64,000 nucleotides of DNA from Xylona heveae TC161 (lineage: Eukaryota; Ascomycota; Xylonomycetes; Xylonales; Xylonaceae): NCBI RefSeq assembly GCF_001619985.1, contig NW_017264200.1, positions 558,001 to 622,000 of the forward strand, written 5' to 3'. Positions 43,883 to 56,300 of this stretch are shown here, in pieces. Position numbers and translations under genes: made by a program. Within the stretch, counting starts at the first letter, position 1. Each line of letters starts with the position of its first letter. The notes under the pieces are model-generated. The model worked only from the letters and a program-made list of their open reading frames with translations. It was not told the origin of the DNA and made no database searches.

Positions 43883-45927
43883 ACTTTAAAGTTTAGGACA
43901 GAAGCCTTTTTATCAATAGAATTAAACACTAGTAATGGCCAAGAAACAAATAAGCTAGCAATTTTTCATTCATAGGATATCTGTCATGAAAAGGATATAC
44001 ACAATCTATAAATTTTGTTATATTTCATTACCTCTATTCAAGATTCTCCTTTATACCTTAGAATAGTATCTACCTCGACATCAACTTAGATCTCAAATGC
44101 TAAAGTATTCTGAAAGTATAGATACTTTAGGTACTGAGAAATACATTCATGAAAACAGGAAAATAGATTAGGGATTCAGTAGGTTTCAAGAAAAGCTATT
44201 GATATGTTTAGACACCTATTGAACAGATAAACAGATAGCGAGAAAGGGAAAATCCGAAAATATCTTCCTGTAATGAACCAATTCTCATATTGAATACAGG
44301 CTGGCCACAGGTTTACCGTTTATCCAAAACTACCTTAGCAAGGCCCCCGACCCCGCAGTATTAGCCCCTTGTCCATCATCAGGTTGAACATTTGGTATCC
44401 CCTTCCGAATCATCACCAATGTCACTTTCTTCGGCTTTGCCCATCTCATCTCGACTGTACCTTGGGTATGGCTGATACTTATTATTGTTCACAATAGCTA
44501 GGTAGTGTCTTGAATATAAATTAATCTTGAAATTTTCTATCAACAAAGAGAAATTCTGAAAGATAATAGTCAATGATTTAATAGATAATCCAGTAAGTAG
44601 CTCTATTTGTATTACTTGAGAGTAAATTATATTCAATGTTAAATCAAAGTACTAGTTCTAAACATTACATGCTTGAATATTATAAGGTAGGTATGATATA
44701 AAACCAGGATTTATAGACTGGCTTTGAGCTTGCCGGCAAAGTAAATACCTGGGGCGTTGGTGATGGTTGAATACTACCGGGCCGACACGCGGGAGGGTTG
44801 GAGGGTTCTGGGAGAGTTAAGTTAAGCTGAGCTAACATAACATAACTTATTAGGAAGATACACTAATAATGGCTAACTTACTTTAGTATTATACGGAGTA
44901 ACGTACTGTACACAGTAAAGTCACTTTGAATCAAGTTATTTAGCCGAGCACGTTCCGCGCGAGAATACTCGGCCGAGGGGGCCGAGCGGGAGAAAACCTT
45001 CCTACTAGGGTAAGCTACAAGCTAACACAGAGTCTTGCTAATAGGGGTATCTGGTACTTTGTTGCTGTTCCCGTCGCTAAAACTCTCGAATGATAGTTAG
45101 CTATTGATTCAGCCAAAAGCGCCCCCACGTAGGCAGGGGATCAGTTATATATACTGGGTTAGTTGCCACTAACCACTCACCATCTTTCTATTCCCCTTAG
45201 CTATTAACTATACATTATTCTTAAGCTATATGCCTTAATATCGTTCGGTTTGGGGATGCCTCGTGTCTTGACCCGCGCCTGTTTTACAATACTTTTTCTA
45301 CCTTGCTTGTGTAGGCACGAGGAAAATTCCTATGGCTTTGTAATTATAGACGTCTGTCAGATGAAGATTTGGTGAATTGGATTGGGCGAGGGGCCAACCC
45401 CGACACGGAATGTGTTTACTGTGTAGCATGATTGCCGTCTGACTGCAGAGGCCCATGCATTGTGGCGCCCTAATTCCTGAAAGTGACCATAGGTAATGGA
45501 TTACCCGCCATCCCGCTGTTTCGCTACCATGCAGCAGTTGGCAGCTAGTTAACTTAGTAGCTACACATCAATCAGACCCAGCCGTTACAGACTTTAGTCT
45601 CGCAGAACCCAACTATCGATTCCAACACGGCACGATGATAGCTGTCCTGACATCCGGCCTTTCCATCTTTTGTTTTATCTGTTTCGAGTACCTCTCATTT
45701 AATTGTTGGCGTGGAACCCCTGCCGGGGCGGCCCGCGAAAAGGTTCGTGGCGTAAGGCCAGCCTCGCACAGAACCCACCTTGGGGAAATGAGAGTCAGCC
45801 CTCTACAAAGTCATAAAGACAGTGCGGCCACCATGCAGCAGACTCTGGCATCAAGACCATTACGGCCCACGCGCCTCCCAAGACAGGGAACAAGCTCATC
45901 AACAGCAAACTGCTTCAGACTTACTCC
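43883..45927. other. AT-rich island, possible LTR relic
   Basis: About 2 kb with low GC on the left and no supported ORF; the frame at 44379-44636 is AT-rich noise. The right part may hold a worn LTR. The last ~300 nt should include the CorA-like gene's promoter and leader. An open frame at 45635-45997 overlaps the leader and shows no domain. Confidence 0.5.
44990..45320. mobile_element. Possible solo LTR relic
   Basis: LTR-like layout: a TATATATACTGG box near 45147, CACTAACCACTCACC just after it, and a GC-richer downstream part, all without coding potential and embedded in AT-rich DNA. Ends and target duplication could not be fixed, no second copy is in the window, and family is undetermined. 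If an LTR, it is old and alone. Confidence 0.25.
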
Positions 45928-48489
45928 ATGGAGCTTGAAATGCTTTCTAATAACGATCGCGCAGGGCATTCGAGTGCCCTTGCCGACGATTCATTGAGTG
46001 CCTCTAAAGATGCTAGTCGATGTGATATCCAGCTCCTGGATCAGGAACACACCCCGAATGCTCGGCGGCGACTGCTTCCTACTGGACCGCGACGACACTA
46101 TCAGCTGGATGAATTAGAGTCGGACCTTAATGAGCGAGCTATAGATGACCAGGAAATCTTTGCTTTTCTCCGCGATTACTCACAGTTCAAGGAACATCCT
46201 TCTGGCAGACTCTTTGAGTCGTTGATATGGATAAACACATTTGCTCCTCCAGTTGTAGCTGCTGCTGCAGTACCAGAAGATCAAACGGCTGGCGACGACA
46301 TGATGCTCGAAAACCGGCAGCATACAAAACGTAAGACACGTGGTCGCTCGACCTCACTAAGTTTGTTGCATGATCCTGATTTTGCCAAGCCTTCTGGCTA
46401 TTTTATTTTCTTCAATCTTGTCACTGATATCTGCTTACGTTCCCCTGCTTATTTTGCTCCTGTAGATGATGGAATTATCCGGCGTTCCACGTTTCCCGCC
46501 GAGCCAAACTTTTCTGAAAATTTACGCCTTTTACGTTCTCTGCTGATGACCAGTGAATCCAATTGCTTTCTACAGCTCTGGTATGTGCGTCCGCTAGATG
46601 AAATGCTCTTTCCCCTCCCGTTTCTTTGTTTTCATCGTAACTGTAGGAGCATGCTAACATACAAGTCTCAGCGTTCTTGCAGCAGAAAGCAACTGCATTG
46701 GAGACTTGTTTACGTTCAGACAAAACGTCCAAGCCTCATACAAGGCTCAAATCAGCCGCCTGTACGGTGCACCACGACAGGCTCTGATTCATACTCTTGC
46801 TAAAGAGTGGCGAATTAAGAATGACGTCGTTTGGCGTTTGCTTGGGGTCAATAAGCCTGCGAGAACCTCTCTTAGACTGCCCTCTGCTGGTTTGTCCCTG
46901 AAATATCAAAATGGCTTTTCGAATTTCCACTGACTGGTACTAGGTTCCCCTCCTCCCCTGCTGGATCTGAATTCCTTGACTGGCACCTCTTTTACTCTTC
47001 GCTGGCAAGCCAAGTCGCCCAGGTATAGCATTGATTTCGACATCTATGTGTGGCAGCCATTCCGACGTGCTCCGCCCGATAGATATGCTCAAATCAACAT
47101 GCTACCCGCACAGGACAAAAATTCTCGACAGATGATTCTCTTGGTGGAGAACACTAATCAACTCCAAAGGCTTCGAGAATCGCTCCTGCCTCATAGCAAC
47201 GAGGACGATGATCAATTCTTAGTCGAAGACAAAATCATGACGTCGATACTTGTCGTGTTTGAGCAAATGGTATACGATACGACGCATTTCATGGAAGATG
47301 CCATTGACCAATGCAATAATCTGGTCAGTATATAATATCCACCTTAAATGCCGCCGGGGACTAACTTTTTGAACAGCTTTATGAAGGGCGAGTGAGACCT
47401 TCCGGAAGCAAAGTGCAATTCCTTACTCATTTGAGTGACTGTCTGAACAAGGCTGTCGAGGATACTGCGCACTCCCTTCTGTGTCTTTCGGAAGTGAAGC
47501 TTTTCCTCGAAGGATATGGGCAGAGCATACCCGATGCAAGAATCTCCTCCTTTGAGAAACGGATAGAGGGTCTCAAAGTTGATTTGGGATTTCTCCAAGG
47601 CGAATGTCGCGCTCTGGAAAAGCGGATCAACGGTTTTGATGGTCTCCGTACGATGGTAAGACTACGATCTTTCCAAATGACCTAAATAAAATATTCTATT
47701 AAAACGCTGAACAGATCAACGAGCACATTAACCTATTACAAAATCGCCGTACAATGATAATTACGGTGCTGCTCGCTCTCTACGTTCCGCTCTCATTCAT
47801 GACGGTCAGTCCTCAACCATACCATTCCCTTATCAATTAGAATCAAGAATAATACTGACTCTGAGAACCAGTCTTTCCTCGGCATGAATGTCACAATGGA
47901 AAAACCGAAAAAGGGTGAAAATCCTACCAACAAGATCTGGTCACTCAGTACCTTCTTCGCGACTTCGCTGCCACTCGCATTTGGCTCCATTATTGTCCCC
48001 CTCGTTTTAGGCGCCGTCATCCGATATTTTGTCCAGTTCACCGCAAAGTATCGCGCCTACTGGCGCATTACTTATATCGTTATTCTAGTCCTCTACGTCT
48101 TCGTGTTCTACATTATCCTTCCAGCTCTCTTTTGGGTTATCCCCAAGCTTCGGTATTCCATGTTCTATACCGATAACTATCTCATCATCTCCATCGTCAC
48201 CGATGTCGTCATTATTCTTTTCGCAATGGGGCAAGTCTATTGGGCGTTTCGACGGAAATCTCGCCGCGTCGTTTGGGTCTTTTGTCTTGTGGTTTTCGCC
48301 GTCACCTCGGTCTTTGACTGTTTACCCTTTGCGTATTATTCTTACAATTACCATTACTCGTATGGAAACCCGCCGGTCCGGGTCATGGGGCTGGTGCAAT
48401 TGGCTCTTTTGTTTTTGGTCTGGAGTGCGCCGAGATGGAGGCGGTGGGCCAGGAACATTAGGAGGAGACTCTCAAGGGGCACTCCTTAG
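45928..48489 (+). CDS. CorA-like divalent metal transporter
   Basis: Fungal CorA-family membrane protein, probably a magnesium or other divalent cation channel. Exons 45928-46580, 46672-46889, 46944-47323, 47377-47655, 47715-47804 and 47872-48489 give 745 residues. The long N-terminal cytosolic part carries ERAIDDQEIFAFLRDYSQF and SESNCFLQL/CVLAAESNC; helical, coiled-coil-like sequence (ISSFEKRIEGLKVDLGFLQGECRALEKR) precedes the pore. The CorA hallmark is rebuilt at the fifth join: INLLQNRRTMIITVLLALYV then PLSFMT/SFLGMNV, with GMN at 544-546. Unlike bacterial CorA, which has two spans, three or more further hydrophobic stretches follow to the C-terminus. It resembles the uncharacterised multi-span CorA-like group of filamentous fungi. 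Start MELEML is the first ATG in frame with the first exon. Confidence 0.85.
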
Positions 48490-48962
48490 TTTTCGTCATA
48501 TGTTTATCTTCAGCACTTGATTGTGCGTGCTTTCTCAACGTCTTTACTATCTTTTTTTAGTACTTTGTTGTTTAATGTCACATATATATGACTGCCATGA
48601 CTGCCACGTTATATTTTGTTTTACTGTCATATATATGTACCTGCCATGCTATACATGCTATACAAGTTATACAGTTATATACCACTTCTCGAGCAGATTG
48701 AGCAGACGAAAGTTCTAAACATTCCATTATTCCAACTCCAATGATATGACTTTTCTTTCCTTTGTCTGATGAATGCCTTTCTTGAATTGTTCCCCTCCAA
48801 AAAGAAAACAAACAAAACAAAATAAACCGAAAAAGAAACAATGATAATAACGATACGAAAAATGATAATAATAGTATAAATAAAAAAAGAGTGTGAAAAA
48901 TAATGATACGAAAAAAAAAAAAAAAAAAAAGAATAAATAAATGATGATACAGTATGACACGA
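48490..48962. other. Convergent intergenic region with A tract
   Basis: Between two genes reading toward each other. AT-rich with an 18-nt A run at about 48914 and TATATATG words; no gene. Confidence 0.5.
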
Positions 48963-51900
48963 CTAAACCCTCGCGCTCCTCATAAACCCAACAACACCAC
49001 TACAAAACCCAACCAACCCACCCAATCTCCGCTCCTCGCTCTGCTGCTCCGCGCGCCACTCGAGCAGCGCCGCCCGCGCCCCCGCTTCGTCCGCCGCCGC
49101 AACGCTGTCCCCGTGCACGCGCAGGAAGACGGCCATCCAGGCCTGCACGAGCTCGTAGTCGCGCTTTTGGCGCAGGCGGGATGTCAGTGCGGTGATGAAG
49201 GTGGTTAGTTCGCTTCGTCCTCCTCTTCTCCTTCCATCATCCTCGTCATCCTCATCATCGTCTTCTTCTTCTGATGAGGGGGCGAGGGCGCTCGCGGAGA
49301 GGGGATTTAATGAACGGAGCTCAATGTCTGCGGCGGCGGGGGGGAGGGTTTTGAGATGGTTGATAAAGGGGTCGTCTAGAGCGATGAGAGATTGTGGTTA
49401 GTATACGTTCTTTCTTTTTTTATTATCCCCCTTCTTGCCCCCAACAAAGCAAAGAAAAAAAAGGGAAAAAAAAAGAAGGGTAAAGGGGCTTACAATTTCC
49501 AGACTGAGCGCCGGAGCGCAACAAGGACGTGAATCGCGATTCGGACGCGCCGGGCGCCATCTTGGCGATGCGCGAGCGCTCGGCGGCTGTGATTGTGTTT
49601 GCGCCAGCAGGGGCAGCACCGCCAGCAGCAGAAGTAGTGGTGGTGGAAATAGCAGAAGGTTTGTCGTCTCCGGTAGAGGTAGAAGGAAGGAAAAAGGGCG
49701 CTTTTTCAGGTGCTTTTGGTGCTTCTTTGGGCTTGTTTCGTTGCTAATAGACATGAATGTTAGAAAAAGGCGACCTATTAAACTGATAAAGGAAAAGAAG
49801 GGAGAAAAGAAAAAAGGAGGGAGGAGAAAAAAATCCTCTTGATGGACGTACCTTAATGGCGTCAAGATGGAGAAGAGTCTGCCATCTCGACTTGGGCACG
49901 ATACTGAGCGTGGTAATGTCCTTGCTGAGCTGGTCGATTGTGCTAATGGCCGTGTCGAGGCCGGACCCGTCTTCGGGCTCGTCCTCGTCAAATGCCGCGT
50001 CGATGATATTCTGGCCGCCCTCGCCAGAAGCGGTGGGAGCGTCGATTTCAGCGATTTCTTCTTCGGATAGATGTCTTGTCGAGACGTGCGTGAAGAGGCT
50101 CCGGTTGTTCCTAGTACGGTATTAGCAATTAGCAAGGAGGAGTGATTTGTAAGATAGAGGATAAAATGCTTTGGGTAACCAAAGAAAGGAAAAAAAAAAA
50201 AAAAAAAACCAAAAAAATAAAAAAAAAACAAAATTATTAAAAAAAAAAAAAAAAAAAAAAAACACAACAAGAGGGAAACAAACCAGATATTGACACCAAC
50301 GCCGTCAGCATGTGCAGTGGCAAGAAACTCTCCAGTGTTGGAAAAGGCCAACGCCGTACAAGCACTGCGTAACCGAACAGCGTCAATGAGATGGCCAGTA
50401 GGTAGATCCCACACCCGGACAACAGAGTCCATTGAAGCTGCGACGATCCAACGGCCGTCATTTGAAAAACACTGCAGTCATAGTTAGTGGCGTCACTTGG
50501 TAGATAACAGGAGCTTTTTTGGGGGAGGGAACGTACAAAATCGCTAATCTGCCCGACGCAACCCCACAGTTCTCTGACGAGCTTCTTGGTCTCAATGTCA
50601 ACGACTCGGATTGAAAGGTCATCGCAACTGAGAGCGATCAAGTCACTCGGTCGGTGATGACGCGCACCAGTGATGGCGCTCATTGGATACCAATCAATCT
50701 CATCTTGGAGAGTACCAGTGGCGAAATCCCAAAACTATTAAATGTTAGAAATATTCGTCAACGAGACCTTACATTGTAGGCCGTACCTTGATTTTTCCGT
50801 CCAGTCCGGAACTGATGACGGTTTTGTTCAGGCTATCGACCATGATTCCCGTGACAGCCTTGGTGTGCTTTCCTTGTCCGGGACCAAACTTCTTGAACCC
50901 ATCTGCCAAAGACGCTACAGAAAGCTCAGAGCCAGCCTGCTGCATTTTGATTTTCTTGGCTTGCGCCGGTGTTAAGGGAGCGGGAAAGCGCTGCCGGCGC
51001 TGACCAGATTGCAGATTGAACATATCAAGCGCTCCGCCAGCAGAGCCGACCAGAGCAAATGTACCACAGGGAGAAATGGCAACACTCTATCAGAAAAACA
51101 TTAGTCGAACTGTACCCCGGTTGAAGATATATATATAACGAGATGCATACCTTGACCTCGGTCCCATCGCCAGACTCAAACGCCCAACGACCAGCTTTCT
51201 TTCGGCCCCAGAACCATGTTCTTGCAAACTTGTCCCCTTTGTGTCCGGTCACAACACTCTCCCAACCTGTCACTGCACTGTCAAGCACATCCCCCTTCTT
51301 TGCCGAGTTGACGTTTGTCCATACTCCACTTGAAGCTGCAGCTCCCATGCCGCCATCCCGGCTCAGCGAACAAGCCATGCAGCTAATTTCAGAGGCTTTG
51401 AGGTCCTCCAAGCTCGCGCTCGAGTCCTTGGCTCCCGCTGCTGCACCAAGAATGCCCAGCTTCCTTGCTTTGCTACGGATCTTGCCCTGGCTCAGCTCCG
51501 TACTTTGGCCGTCTTTTCGGAGACTCCAGCCCCACAAGCTACGATCTCTTCCAGAACTCAACAGCCATTTCCCTCCTGATTCCGCGCCGTCAAAGTCCGA
51601 AGGCAGAAATTCGAGACGGGTCACAGGCGCAGCATGCCCCGTGCGAGAATGAAGAATGCGAGGGATCGGCGAGAATGGTGTCTCATCGAAGATCCAAGAC
51701 TTCAGAGAGTTATCGAGACCACTGGTAACCATCACGGGCTGTCCCTGCAGGAATTCAACCTTGCTAATGCCTCCGGATACTCCACCGTGTACCGCGGAGG
51801 GAGGATTGTGGGCTCCACGAAGCACACCCATGATGCGACCACCGTCGTTGAGATCCCAGAGAGTAACATCGCCATTCCCCGAGCCTGCCGTAGCCATCAC

Positions 51901-52917
51901 ACCAGCCATTCTTCCATCCTCTCCGGCCCCCTGGCCGTCAGTCCGGAACGTGATTGACGAAATTGGCGTCTTTGTTGACGATCCTTGGTTGAATTTCAAA
52001 ATGTCGCGATCGAGACGCACGTCTTTAATCACAACAGTACCGTTGGCATAGGCGATTGCTAGCAAAGAGAGCACCGGCGCAGGCTGAAGTGCCGTCACAG
52101 CACCGGAGTCGGAGGATTCGGGCAGAATCGTGTAGATTAAACGCCTGTAATATTATGAGCTTAGCAAATCTGCATCTCTCAAAATTGAGAACACCATATC
52201 CTACCCTGTATTCAAGTTCCAAATCTCGACACCTCCATCCTGCCTGCCAATGAATATCTTGTTAAGGTATGTAGGCATCGTGCACATGCCGCCTGAGAGG
52301 ACCGGAACCGCACCAGTGGTACTGCCACCGAGAGGAAAAAGCGTCGTATAATGCTCATAGGTGGCCGATTTCCAAATTTCGATTCGAGTAGAGCCGTATC
52401 CCACAATCCACGAACCAAATACAAGGAGTTGTTGGATGGGTTCCTTCAGATCCGCCGGCAGTTCCAGCTCATTGACTTTTTTACCACGTTGAAAAATCCA
52501 GACACCGACGGGGCTACCAGGTTTGGCCGCACCCCACGCTGCCAGGACAAAGCCCTTCCACGCAATCGTCGCTGTTATCTCTTCAGGTGTCTGAGGCCTG
52601 CTCAAGAAAACGAGGTTCAGTCCTCGGCGGAGGTCATAGGTTTGTAGGCTGCGCCCGACCGAAGTTGTGATCTGGAAAGTAGTCTTTCCTAGACCAATTG
52701 ATGTAAAAGGGACCTGAGTCGGTGAAACGAGACCTATCGTCTATATCGATAAATCCGGTCAGCATACTTTCGTATCTAAATTGGCAGGTTTAAAGCGGAC
52801 CCTATACGGCGCAAAGATGCGCGACGTTTGAGATTTTGGTGCCTTTTGCACGACGGCGGTCTTGCGCCGCTTTGTCAAAGGACCGCCATGGTCGTCGACT
52901 GGCACGGCAGTAGGCAT
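48963..52917 (-). CDS. utp21: U3 snoRNP WD40 protein UTP21 (WDR36)
   Basis: Nucleolar subunit of the small-subunit processome (UTP-B), needed for 18S rRNA maturation. Nine exons: 52801-52917, 52205-52740, 51151-52144, 50787-51086, 50537-50734, 50284-50471, 49852-50110, 49494-49743 and 48963-49375, giving 1084 residues. The N-terminus has PLTKRRKTAV then SRIFAPYRTIGLVSPTQVPFT, the typical Utp21 opening. Two WD40 propellers follow, for example VEIWNLNTGR, TAGSGNGDVTLWDL, SGLDNSLKSWIFDE, MDSVVRVWDLPTG and ATAHADGVGVNIW. The C-terminal Utp21 domain ends the protein (IEIDA region, DPFINHLKTLPPAAADIELRSL). Start MPTAVPVDD is preferred; an in-frame ATG at 52983 would add 22 residues. The sixth intron, 50111-50283, is 173 nt and full of A/T homopolymers. 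A Ser/Glu/Asp run interrupts the last domain. Confidence 0.95.
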
Positions 52918-53346
52918 GATCGGGCGCCTCTGATCAATAACTACCTGTGCTTGGGAAAAGGGCGCTGGGGCTCCTGTGTGCAATGGGAGGGAAGAGTACT
53001 GCGGTATGGATAACTTTCTCGCAACTTTCTGTTTGGTGATAATCGATAAATTTGTTAAAAGGGAAGTTTTACACGAGGGTCTCTCGGCTATAGTTCCAAT
53101 GATACTGAGTCCCCGCCAAAAACTCCGTCATATCGCAGCAAAACTACTTATCAGAATCTCTTACGTTACTGCCATTATTGGTGACGGGAAATTTTTCTAT
53201 CCCGCAATTCGCAGCCCTACAATTCTTCTAAAATCTTCTATATGCAATAATCTGGGCTTGTAAGTCGCAATTGAATTTTGGGTAGAACACGTGGGTGCTT
53301 TTTCGAGCCGTTAGTCGTTCTTAAATCTGCCAAGCCCCGGTGGGCC
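52918..53346. promoter_or_regulatory. Divergent UTP21 / VIP1 promoter
   Basis: 429 bp between divergent start codons; both promoters must lie here, unless alternative upstream starts (52983, 53278) are used. No named site is assigned. Confidence 0.5.
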
Positions 53347-56300
53347 ATGGCTTCAGTCGAAGGCAGCGGGCCGAATGAGGCCGATCACTCTCACAACGTG
53401 AACTATCCTACCTCAAACGAAGGCTCCAGCCCTGCCGCCGACACCAAGGATACGGAATCACATCCACATCGGGACAGGCCTGGCCCGCCATCTCTCAGTC
53501 TCTCCGCCTCAGCTAATGCATCGGCCCCGAACCGAAAAGGTCGACAATCACAGGCCGGTATAGCTGACAGCAATATCGAGAGAGCAAGCATTTCTATGCC
53601 CCCTCCGGCGACAAAACCAATCGCAAACAAACGATCATCATTCAGCAAATCCTTTTTCAAAGGTTTCGAAAACGAAGCACATACACCAAATATGGACACT
53701 CACACTGGCCGCGCCCAGTCACTCAGCAGCAGCTGGGCTGATGGATCGGAGGCATCCTTTGGCTTAGACCGTACTCATGGAACAGGATCTTCCTCCAGTG
53801 TTACTGTCTCCGACTTGGGGGGCCCACAGACAGGGAGATCTGCGCAAACAAGTACCGATCTTGAATCAAAACGCATGTCGGTTTCCTCACTATATTCTCT
53901 AAACTCGGCGATGCAAGCTTCAGCCCCAAGTGGTGATAGCTCCAATGCTGGCTCTGTTCACGATGGTAGGGAACCTCATTGTAATCGCAAGAGAAGAGGG
54001 TTTTGATGCTCCTCTGTAGTAGAAGAAGACATTAACACACTGCTAGGTCAAAGCGAGGGCCATTTGAATCATCCAACGACAGCCGTAGATCCGGTCTCGG
54101 TTACGACATCCTCTGCCCAACATGCAAGCCCTGGACCTTACAGTCCGCATCAGTTAACTCCCATTGAACACTCTCTTTTCTCCCAGCAAGGTCATTCGAC
54201 TGCGGCTACACCTTCCGGGCGACCACAGCCCCCGCCCGGCCGTTCAAGAAGCCGTCAACCCCGAAGGCTCAGTCATGGTACTGCGGCAAGCAGTCCTAGC
54301 AGCGATAGAGGACTGCGCGCTCTTAAGGAAAGCAAGGAGCAAGAGGGTAAGATTATGAAGAATCGTTTTCGATAAAGTAGCTGACTGGTCCATCGTTTTA
54401 GATCAAAAGGCTCCTCAGGGAATAATCGGTATCTGCGCTCTCGATGTAAAGGCTCGAAGCAAGCCGAGTAGGAATATCTTAAACCGGCTCATCGCGAAGA
54501 AAGAATTTGAGGTTGTTGTCTTTGGTGATAAGGTCATCCTCGATGAAGATGTGGAAAATTGGCCTATCTGCGACTTCCTTATCTCTTTCTTCTCTGACGG
54601 ATTTCCGTTGGACAAGGCGCTCGCCTATGCGGAACTCCGTAAGCCCTTTTGCGTTAATGACCTTCCCATGCAAAAGGTCCTCTGGGATCGCCGCATCTGT
54701 CTCCGTATTCTCGATCAGATCAATGTCCCTACACCAAAGAGAGTCGAGGTTAATCGCGACGGCGGCCCGATATTGTCATCGCCCCAACTTGCCAAGCACG
54801 TGCTCGAGATAACTGGCGTCAAACTTGAGGGACCCGAAGATGGTACGGGAGGCGGCACTCCAGCTCCCGAAAACGTTGAGCTTTTGGATGATGGTGATAC
54901 GCTGAGTGTGAATGGCACTCTACTGACGAAACCTTTCGTGGAGAAGCCAGTGAGCGGTGAAGATCACAACATTCACATCTACTTTCCCAAGAGCTCGGGT
55001 GGTGGTGGAAGAAGACTCTTCCGCAAAGTTGGCAACAAGAGCTCTGAGTTTGATGAGAATCTGTCGATTCCAAGGGCAATCACGGAGCAAGGGGGAAGCT
55101 ATATTTACGAGCAGTTCTTACGCGTTGATAATGCCGAAGACGTCAAAGCTTACACGGTAGGACCGGACTTCTGCCATGCTGAAACACGAAAGTCCCCTGT
55201 CGTGGATGGCTTGGTCCGGCGAAATACTCATGGAAAAGAAATCAGATACATCACGGCTCTCTCCAAGGAGGAGGCTGCGATGGCTGCTAGAATCTCAGTC
55301 GCCTTTGGCCAGCGGATCTGCGGTTTCGATCTCTTACGTGTCGGTACTAAAAGCTACGTCATTGACGTCAACGGATGGAGCTTTGTCAAAGATAATAATG
55401 AGTACTATGACAAGTGCGCGAGCATTCTGAGACAAATGTTCCTGGCCGAGAAGGCAAGGCTAGAAGGAAGGACCGATTCAGCTGCTCCTGCAGAAAAAGT
55501 TTTAGATAATTCTAGCGGGCAGCCCGCGAAGAAGCAGCAGCCTCATTCTCATCGATCCGCACTCAAAACAATTTTCAGGTCGCCAAGCATGTCTAGGATT
55601 GGGGTCCATGCCCACCATCATCACGGGCATGGAAGTCACCATAGTGGACATCACGGGACACATCAGAACACACGCGCGCAGGGAAACGCCTCTCCTGATA
55701 ATCCTGCGATGACCGTGCCAATTACCTCTCCACCGACTTTGGATAGGAACTATCATATGGATACATCTCCATCGTCGTCAGTTCCGACCACAATGACCGA
55801 CCCTCTACCCCCTCCCGTTGTTCCGCCCTCCACTGGCAGTCCTGCTCGGCCAGCGTCCACGGCGGAGCAAAAATCGCCTGTTCCGCCTCCCGCGCCCAAG
55901 CATTCTTGGAAGCTTAAGGGTATGGTTACAGTTATCCGACATGCCGACAGAACGCCGAAACAGAAGTTCAAATTTACCTTCCATACCAAGCCTTTTGTTG
56001 ACCTTCTCAAGGGTCATACAGAGGAAGTATTGCTCGTTGGCGAGGCCGCTTTGGGTAGCGTTTTGAATGCAGTACAGGTGGCTCTGAAAGAAGGAGTCGA
56101 AGACCCTGATAAGCTGAAACTGCTTCGAACGTCACTCATTCGCAAGGGTAGTTGGACTGGTACAAAAGTCCAGATTAAACCCATGTTTCGGAAGAGAAAG
56201 CAGGAAACCACGTCTCAGGATGGGCATTCCGACGCTTCGCCGAAGGAGAAATTGAAGCAGAGCGCTGCCGAACGCACCCCCGATGCGAAACATTCTGACC

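Noticed and set aside
45635-45997. 120-codon + strand ORF upstream of the CorA-like gene
   Set aside because: Out of frame with the gene, no domain, overlaps the start of exon 1; likely 5' leader.
49398-50432. 344-codon minus strand ORF with Phe-rich stretch
   Set aside because: It reads UTP21 exon sequence through introns full of T runs; the spliced model restores the WD40 and C-terminal domains.
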